Of a DNA stretch of 64,000 bases, positions 60,433-64,000 are shown in pieces; position 1 is the stretch's first letter, and each line of letters begins with the position of its first letter. Both the position numbers and the translations under genes were made by a program. Origin of the DNA: DATJGR01 sp963812255 (GTDB taxonomy: Bacteria; Pseudomonadota; Gammaproteobacteria; Pseudomonadales; Azotimanducaceae); assembly GCA_963812255.1 (NCBI GenBank), contig CAWEUM010000005.1, positions 124,001 to 188,000 of the forward strand, in the 5' to 3' direction. The notes below the pieces were generated by a model. It was not told where the DNA came from. It worked only from the letters and a program-made list of their open reading frames with translations, and searched no databases.

Positions 60433-60626
60433 GACATTGGTCCTTCCGGTAAAGGAACCGCCGGCTCTTCTGAGCCGGCGTACCGACTCTCCCTCCGACA
60501 CGTCCCGCACCAATTGATCCGCGTCGATACCGGTGCCTGTCGGTCGTTGTCGTACTCCTGAATCGTCATGACGTACATTGCGTCTTTTTCGCCGCAGTGC
60601 GGACACACTTCCATCGAATGGACCAT
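60429..60626 (-). CDS. Small zinc-ribbon protein
   Basis: This 65-residue protein has two CxxC pairs, EVCPHCGEKD and NWCGTCRRES, spaced about 30 residues apart, as in small zinc ribbons or rubredoxin-like knuckles. A GGCGGGTG site precedes ATG 60626. Its 4-base overlap with the HHE hemerythrin gene shows they are expressed together. A role in metal supply or RNA/DNA binding is possible; I do not recognise a named family. Confidence 0.7.
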   Translation of the reverse strand: MVHSMEVCPHCGEKDAMYVMTIQEYDNDRQAPVSTRINWCGTCRRESRYAGSEEPAVPLPEGPMS

Positions 60627-60995
60627 ACATCACCCGCCGCTACGAAATCGTATCCTCGCTGCTTGCAGAACTACGATCCGCAATTCCCCTTACGCTACTT
60701 GCCTACGTTCGCGGCTATCGACGGAGGAGCCTCGGGAGGGACGACAACTCTTTCACGGCGGCGTCCGCCCACGCCAGATACTCCGACTGCGCGCCGACTG
60801 CTGGGCGATATGGGAGGTCGGTTCCTTGTGATTCATACGAGAACTAGCCTCGGGACACACGGTACGACGTTCATTTGCAGCCGTACGCTGCCGAACAGAC
60901 ACCGATCCGATCGCGGGACTAAAATTCGACTGCGACGTCGGGCGCGCGCGTCATTTGCCACGTCCTGGCGCGCCAAGGTTGCAGCAGGGATGAGC
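60627..60995. other. Divergent intergenic region upstream of transglutaminase
   Basis: About 370 bases lie between the divergent zinc-ribbon and transglutaminase genes. A plus-strand frame is open through it and continues into the transglutaminase, but its composition (Arg/Thr/Ser-rich, no domain) is not protein-like. It should contain both promoters; I could not fix their -35/-10 elements. AGGGA at 60986-60990 is the ribosome-binding site of the downstream gene. Confidence 0.45.
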
Positions 60996-61805
60996 ATGAA
61001 GATCCGAGTTGGTTTCGAAATGGCGTATCAATGCCCGCAGCCAACGCCGATGATCCTAGCGTTGAGCATCCACTACTCGCGGTCGTCCGACCTGGTGCGG
61101 CCCGACTATCTCGTAACCAACCCATCGGTACCGGTCACGGCCTACCGCGACCTCTTCGGCAACTGGTGCAGCCGCGTCGTAGCGCCACGCGGCCGCTTCG
61201 TCATCGCTTCCGACGCGGTGGTCAACGACGGCGGTGTCCCCGACGTGGCGGCTCCCTGGGCCACGCAGACCCCGGTCGAGTTCCTGCCCGAGGCCGCATT
61301 GGTATACCTGCTGGGCAGCCGCTACTGCGAAACCGACCTGCTGTCCGACATCGCATGGCAGCACTTCGGAACTGGACCCACTGGATGGGCGCGCGTGCAG
61401 GCAATCTGCGATTTCGTGAATTGCCACATCGAGTTCGGCTATCACCACGCGCGCCGCACGCGTACCGCGTGGGAGGCCTACAACGAACGCCGCGGCGTGT
61501 GCCGCGACTACGCGCACCTGGCGATCACGCTGTGCCGCTGCATGAACATCCCGGCGCGCTACTGCAGCGGCTATCTGGGCGACGTGGGCACGCCTCCCCC
61601 GTATGGCACGATGGACTTTGCGGGCTGGTTCGAGGCGTTCCTGGGTGACCGCTGGTACACCTTCGACGCACGCAACAACACGCCGCGTATCGGTCGCGTG
61701 TTGATCGCGCGCGGCCGCGATGCCTGCGACGTAGCGTTGGCCAGCACCTTCGGACCGAACTCGCTCGACAGCTTCAAGGTATGGTGCGATGTGGTCGAAG
61801 CCTGA
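60996..61805 (+). CDS. Transglutaminase-like cysteine protease family protein
   Basis: The 269-residue protein has the bacterial transglutaminase N-terminal domain and core. The catalytic Cys is in ERRGVCRDYAHLAITLC, and the Asp in WYTFDARNNTPRIG. At the place of the core His, where many relatives have HAW, the sequence is MDFAGWFEAF. ATG 60996 has AGGGA five bases upstream; ATG 60990 is close by. It is followed by the Anbu protease gene, the usual partner in Anbu clusters, where it probably helps process or trim peptides. Confidence 0.85.
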   Translation: MKIRVGFEMAYQCPQPTPMILALSIHYSRSSDLVRPDYLVTNPSVPVTAYRDLFGNWCSRVVAPRGRFVIASDAVVNDGGVPDVAAPWATQTPVEFLPEAALVYLLGSRYCETDLLSDIAWQHFGTGPTGWARVQAICDFVNCHIEFGYHHARRTRTAWEAYNERRGVCRDYAHLAITLCRCMNIPARYCSGYLGDVGTPPPYGTMDFAGWFEAFLGDRWYTFDARNNTPRIGRVLIARGRDACDVALASTFGPNSLDSFKVWCDVVEA

Positions 61806-61858
61806 ATGTCGCCAGCACTCCTCGTTGGCGGGGTGACCACCCGGAGCCGGGTCGCGCC

Positions 61859-62590
61859 ATGACCTATTGTGTGGGCGTTAAGCTCGAAGAGGGTCTGATT
61901 CTCGCCAGCGACTCGCGCACGCATGCCGGCGTGGACAACTACGCCAAGTTTTGCAAGATGACGGTGTTCGAGCGCAGCGGTGACCGAGTACTGGTGCTGC
62001 TGAGTTCGGGCGGCCTGGCCGGCACCCAGGCCGTGATCAGCGTTCTGCGTCAACGCGCGGCTGCCGCGGTGCCACACATCTGGAGCGTGGGTTCGATGTT
62101 CGACGTGGCCACGTTGGTGGCCGACGCGATGCGCGACATCGAGCGCCGTGACGGACCGTTTCTAGAGAGCGGTGGATTGAAATTCAATGCCAGCTTCATC
62201 CTCGGCGGGCAGATCGCGGGCGAAGAAATGCGACTGTTCCGCCTTTACGCGGAGGGCAACTTCATCGAAGCCGGCACCGATACGAGCTTCCTGCAGACTG
62301 GCGAAGCCAAGTACGGCAAGCCCATCCTCGACCTCGGCGTGAGCTCCAGTGCCACGCTCGAAGACGTTACCAAGTGCGTGCTGGTCTCGTTCGATTCCAC
62401 AATGCTCAGCAATCTCTCAGTGGGCATGCCGATCGACCTGCTGTGTTATGCACGCGACAGCCTGCAGGTAACGATGAAACGGCGCTTCGACAGCGGTGAC
62501 ACGTACTTCGAACAGCTCAAGCAACTATGGATCTCCGGCACGCGCAAGGTCTTCCACGAGTTGCCGCCTCTGGAATGGCAGCGCGGTTGA
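61859..62590 (+). CDS. Anbu (proteasome-type protease, BPH family)
   Basis: This 243-residue Ntn-hydrolase resembles proteasome beta subunits and HslV. After Met removal the N-terminus is Thr2 (MTYCVGVKLEEGLILASDSR), the nucleophile position, with the downstream ASDSRTHAGVDN and Lys region expected of the fold. Anbu proteins form spiral or ring assemblies and are commonly encoded with a transglutaminase, an ATP-grasp protein and an alpha-E protein; here only the transglutaminase precedes it, by 53 bases. ATG 61859 is chosen to expose Thr2. Confidence 0.9.
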   Translation: MTYCVGVKLEEGLILASDSRTHAGVDNYAKFCKMTVFERSGDRVLVLLSSGGLAGTQAVISVLRQRAAAAVPHIWSVGSMFDVATLVADAMRDIERRDGPFLESGGLKFNASFILGGQIAGEEMRLFRLYAEGNFIEAGTDTSFLQTGEAKYGKPILDLGVSSSATLEDVTKCVLVSFDSTMLSNLSVGMPIDLLCYARDSLQVTMKRRFDSGDTYFEQLKQLWISGTRKVFHELPPLEWQRG

Positions 62591-62616
62591 GCTTCCCCCC
62601 TTCCGGTACGCAGACT

Positions 62617-62875
62617 CGGGCGTCGGTGAAATCCTTGAACCACTGCTGGTTCAAACAGCCATCACCGAAGCGGCTGCTGAAGCTTTCAATGAATGAGTTC
62701 TGTGTCGATTTGCCGGGTTGGACCGAGTTCAGCTTCACGCGATGCTCACGACTTCAGAAGAACATGGCCTAGCTGGTGAATCTCGGGTCCGTTGTCGAGC
62801 ACCAACGTCTTCGGTAACCCGCGTTTCTGTCGGAGCTCATCGAGTAGGCGAACCATTCGGGGCGCCGGAGATCGA
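62617..62875 (-). mobile_element. Remnant of an IS3-family transposase (OrfB)
   Basis: Two minus-strand frames give the C-terminal part of an IS3-type DDE transposase. One reads MVRLLDELRQKRGLPKTLVL then DNGPEIHQ (second catalytic Asp in DNGPE); the other reads VKLNSVQPGKSTQNSFIESF (catalytic Glu) then GDGCLNQQWFKDFTDAR. They are out of frame with each other and the rest of the element, including terminal repeats, was not found. It is dead but marks past transposition at this edge of the Anbu locus. Confidence 0.8.
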
Positions 62876-63061
62876 CAAGTCAACCAGCTGACCAACGCAG
62901 ACACGCGAGCGAATACTAGTGGGCGGACGAAGGAACAGTCGCGATATTCAATTCACACTAAGTTGGCTAGGCAACAGACTACCAACACCGGTGGTGCAAA
63001 ATGAACTCACTGGCGCGATCCTTTCATCCTCGTTGAGGGTGGCCGCACCGAGGAGAATCAC

Positions 63062-63124
63062 ATGTACATGGGCGGCGGTGCTCTCTTAGTGATCGTCATC
63101 ATTCTGCTCGTCTATTTTCTATAG
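63062..63124 (+). CDS. 20-residue single-helix membrane peptide
   Basis: ATG 63062 to TAG encodes 20 residues, MYMGGGALLVIVIILLVYFL, almost entirely one hydrophobic helix with a Gly-rich N-terminus. A strong GAGGAGAATC ribosome-binding site lies 5-12 bases upstream, which chance ORFs this short seldom have. It stands alone with no other gene within 270 bases. Small membrane peptides often tune a larger membrane protein or respond to stress; no partner is evident here. Confidence 0.55.
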   Translation: MYMGGGALLVIVIILLVYFL

Positions 63125-63394
63125 ACACCGCGGATCGGACGAGCCTGCCTGATGCTCGGCATCACGCTCGTCAAGCGACGACCCGACTTCGGGCGAGACC
63201 ACGAGGCATTGGCGGCGGCATGCTCGCGGCGATGGTCGACGTCGCGATGTTGGTTGCCGTTTTTTTTAGATCGACAACGAGTCCGTTCAGCAGACTTGTG
63301 AACTATTGAAGCTGATCCACGAGAGATTTCCCGACTCCCATCCGGTCATTGCGATGTGTGACCCTTCCTCCTCGTGCTCGTTTGCCGAGGTCAT

Positions 63395-63724
63395 ATGAGA
63401 TACCCGATCTACCCGATCACGGCGTTTCTTCTGCTATTCGGAGACGTCGCATTCGCGGGTCCTCCGGTCCACCCCGCGGACACGCCGGACCCCGCCGCGC
63501 TCATCCATCAGACGTTTCTAAGAGGGTACGTGATGGGCATTCAGAAGCTCCCGATGCAAGGCGGTCGAATCTACGGCTGGAGTTTGAACGGCTCTGTCAC
63601 CTTCGGGCGCTTCAAGGGCGAGAGCGAGGAATTCGGATTCAATGTCGAACTGAATGCGCGCCAACGCGTTGAGATCACGACCGATGGATTCCGGTGGCGC
63701 AAGGCGATCGGCGGGGGCCGCTGA
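63395..63724 (+). CDS. Small exported protein, unknown function
   Basis: The 109-residue protein starts with a signal peptide (YPITAFLLLFGDVAFA, cleavage likely after AFA-G). The mature part is about 90 residues with alternating strands (GRIYGWSLNGSVTFGRFKGE, then FGFNVELNARQRVEITTDGF). No Cys is present in the mature part. I do not recognise a family. ATG 63395 is preferred to an upstream start at 63374, which would put charged residues before the signal. Likely periplasmic. Confidence 0.6.
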   Translation: MRYPIYPITAFLLLFGDVAFAGPPVHPADTPDPAALIHQTFLRGYVMGIQKLPMQGGRIYGWSLNGSVTFGRFKGESEEFGFNVELNARQRVEITTDGFRWRKAIGGGR

Positions 63725-63814
63725 TCTCTTCGTTCTGCACTGTGTACGACGCAATCGGCGGTCGCAATCAATTGACTGTGTCCGGTATCGCATAGAGCCG
63801 CACATCGCGCCGGC

Positions 63815-64000
63815 TATCAGTCGGCGTCTCCGTACGCTAACGACGGCAAGATGGCGGGCGGTGCCGACGACATTCCGTTGCCGGACCCGCTACATGGATG
63901 GCATACGTCGCCGCGGCGACGATGCGGATGAAACTCGCCACCGGCGTTCTGATTCTGCCGCAGCACAACCCGGTGGTGATCTCCAAGCAGGTCGCGACGC
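63815..64000 (+). pseudogene. Frameshifted LLM-class oxidoreductase fragment running off the window
   Basis: Two frames give a luciferase-like oxidoreductase: YQSASPYANDGKMAGGADDI then PLPDPL up to about 63892, then, after a one-base shift, WMAYVAAATMRMKLATGVLI and LPQHNPVVISKQVAT to the edge. This corresponds to about residues 50-110 of the family; the start is not readable upstream, where only an EPHIAP trace remains. It may continue beyond 64000. Probably decayed, like the LLM fragment at 41390-41491. Confidence 0.55.

Noticed and set aside
63260..63269. Run of T residues as an intrinsic terminator
   Set aside because: No stable GC-rich hairpin was found immediately before it on the plus strand.

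Overview
The window is high-GC, gene-dense proteobacterial DNA from what looks like an aerobic, metabolically versatile degrader of aromatic or terpenoid compounds. It carries Rieske ring-hydroxylating dioxygenase genes, two extradiol dioxygenases, acyl-CoA dehydrogenases, several TetR regulators, a type I secretion operon and NnrS. A gammaproteobacterium is my best guess, but no rRNA or universal marker gene is present to place it. No tRNA, rRNA or CRISPR array was seen.

Layout. 0-1 kb: the end of an unknown gene and a phytanoyl-CoA dioxygenase family gene. 1.3-14.8 kb (minus strand): one long gene run for type I secretion. In transcription order it holds a TonB-C protein with an FHA-like N-terminus, a cadherin-repeat adhesin, a TPR-sulfotransferase, a TolC-like protein, an ABC exporter, an HlyD adaptor and a SMUG1-type uracil-DNA glycosylase. 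15.3-20.0 kb (minus): an aromatic ring-hydroxylating and ring-cleavage operon (Rieske alpha and beta, extradiol dioxygenase, dihydrodiol dehydrogenase-type SDR, 2Fe-2S ferredoxin, ACMSD-type amidohydrolase). It is divergent from a CymR-like TetR gene. That regulator is followed on the plus strand by a doubly frameshifted P450, two acyl-CoA dehydrogenases and a class III CoA-transferase, each starting inside or just after the previous gene. 25.8-32.1 kb: a methyltransferase, an SDR, an aldo/keto reductase with a divergent TetR and twin operators, a probable selenocysteine-containing DsbA/FrnE-type oxidoreductase, pirin, azoreductase and LysR.

33-44 kb: a mosaic of single genes (PRC-barrel, arylsulfotransferase-like propeller, enoyl-CoA hydratase, Na+/H+ antiporter, dodecin, CDF transporter, TetR plus LLM oxidoreductase, SDR) mixed with decayed gene pieces. 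45.0-52.7 kb: a tidy plus-strand catabolic operon (HpaB-type monooxygenase, extradiol dioxygenase, semialdehyde dehydrogenase, RraA-type aldolase/decarboxylase, RidA, 2-keto-4-pentenoate hydratase, LLM oxidoreductase, SDR) with a divergent TetR and a palindromic operator. Together these encode hydroxylation of a phenol, meta cleavage, and conversion of the product to central metabolites. 52.8-60.6 kb: a lipoprotein, a CopD-like membrane protein, hemerythrins, ferredoxin, a triple-PAS protein, an AurF-like di-iron oxygenase and NnrS, a set that points to O2/NO chemistry. 60.6-64 kb: a zinc-ribbon/HHE pair, transglutaminase plus Anbu proteasome-like protease, an IS3-family remnant, a 20-residue membrane peptide and a small exported protein.

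The most striking observation is at 29646-30308. A DsbA-family gene has an in-frame UGA exactly where the first cysteine of its CPWC active site belongs. Twelve bases further on lies an 8-bp hairpin whose loop holds GGG at the spacing known for bacterial SECIS elements. About ten decayed gene fragments between 29 and 64 kb contrast with the intact left half and suggest a region of repeated gain and loss.
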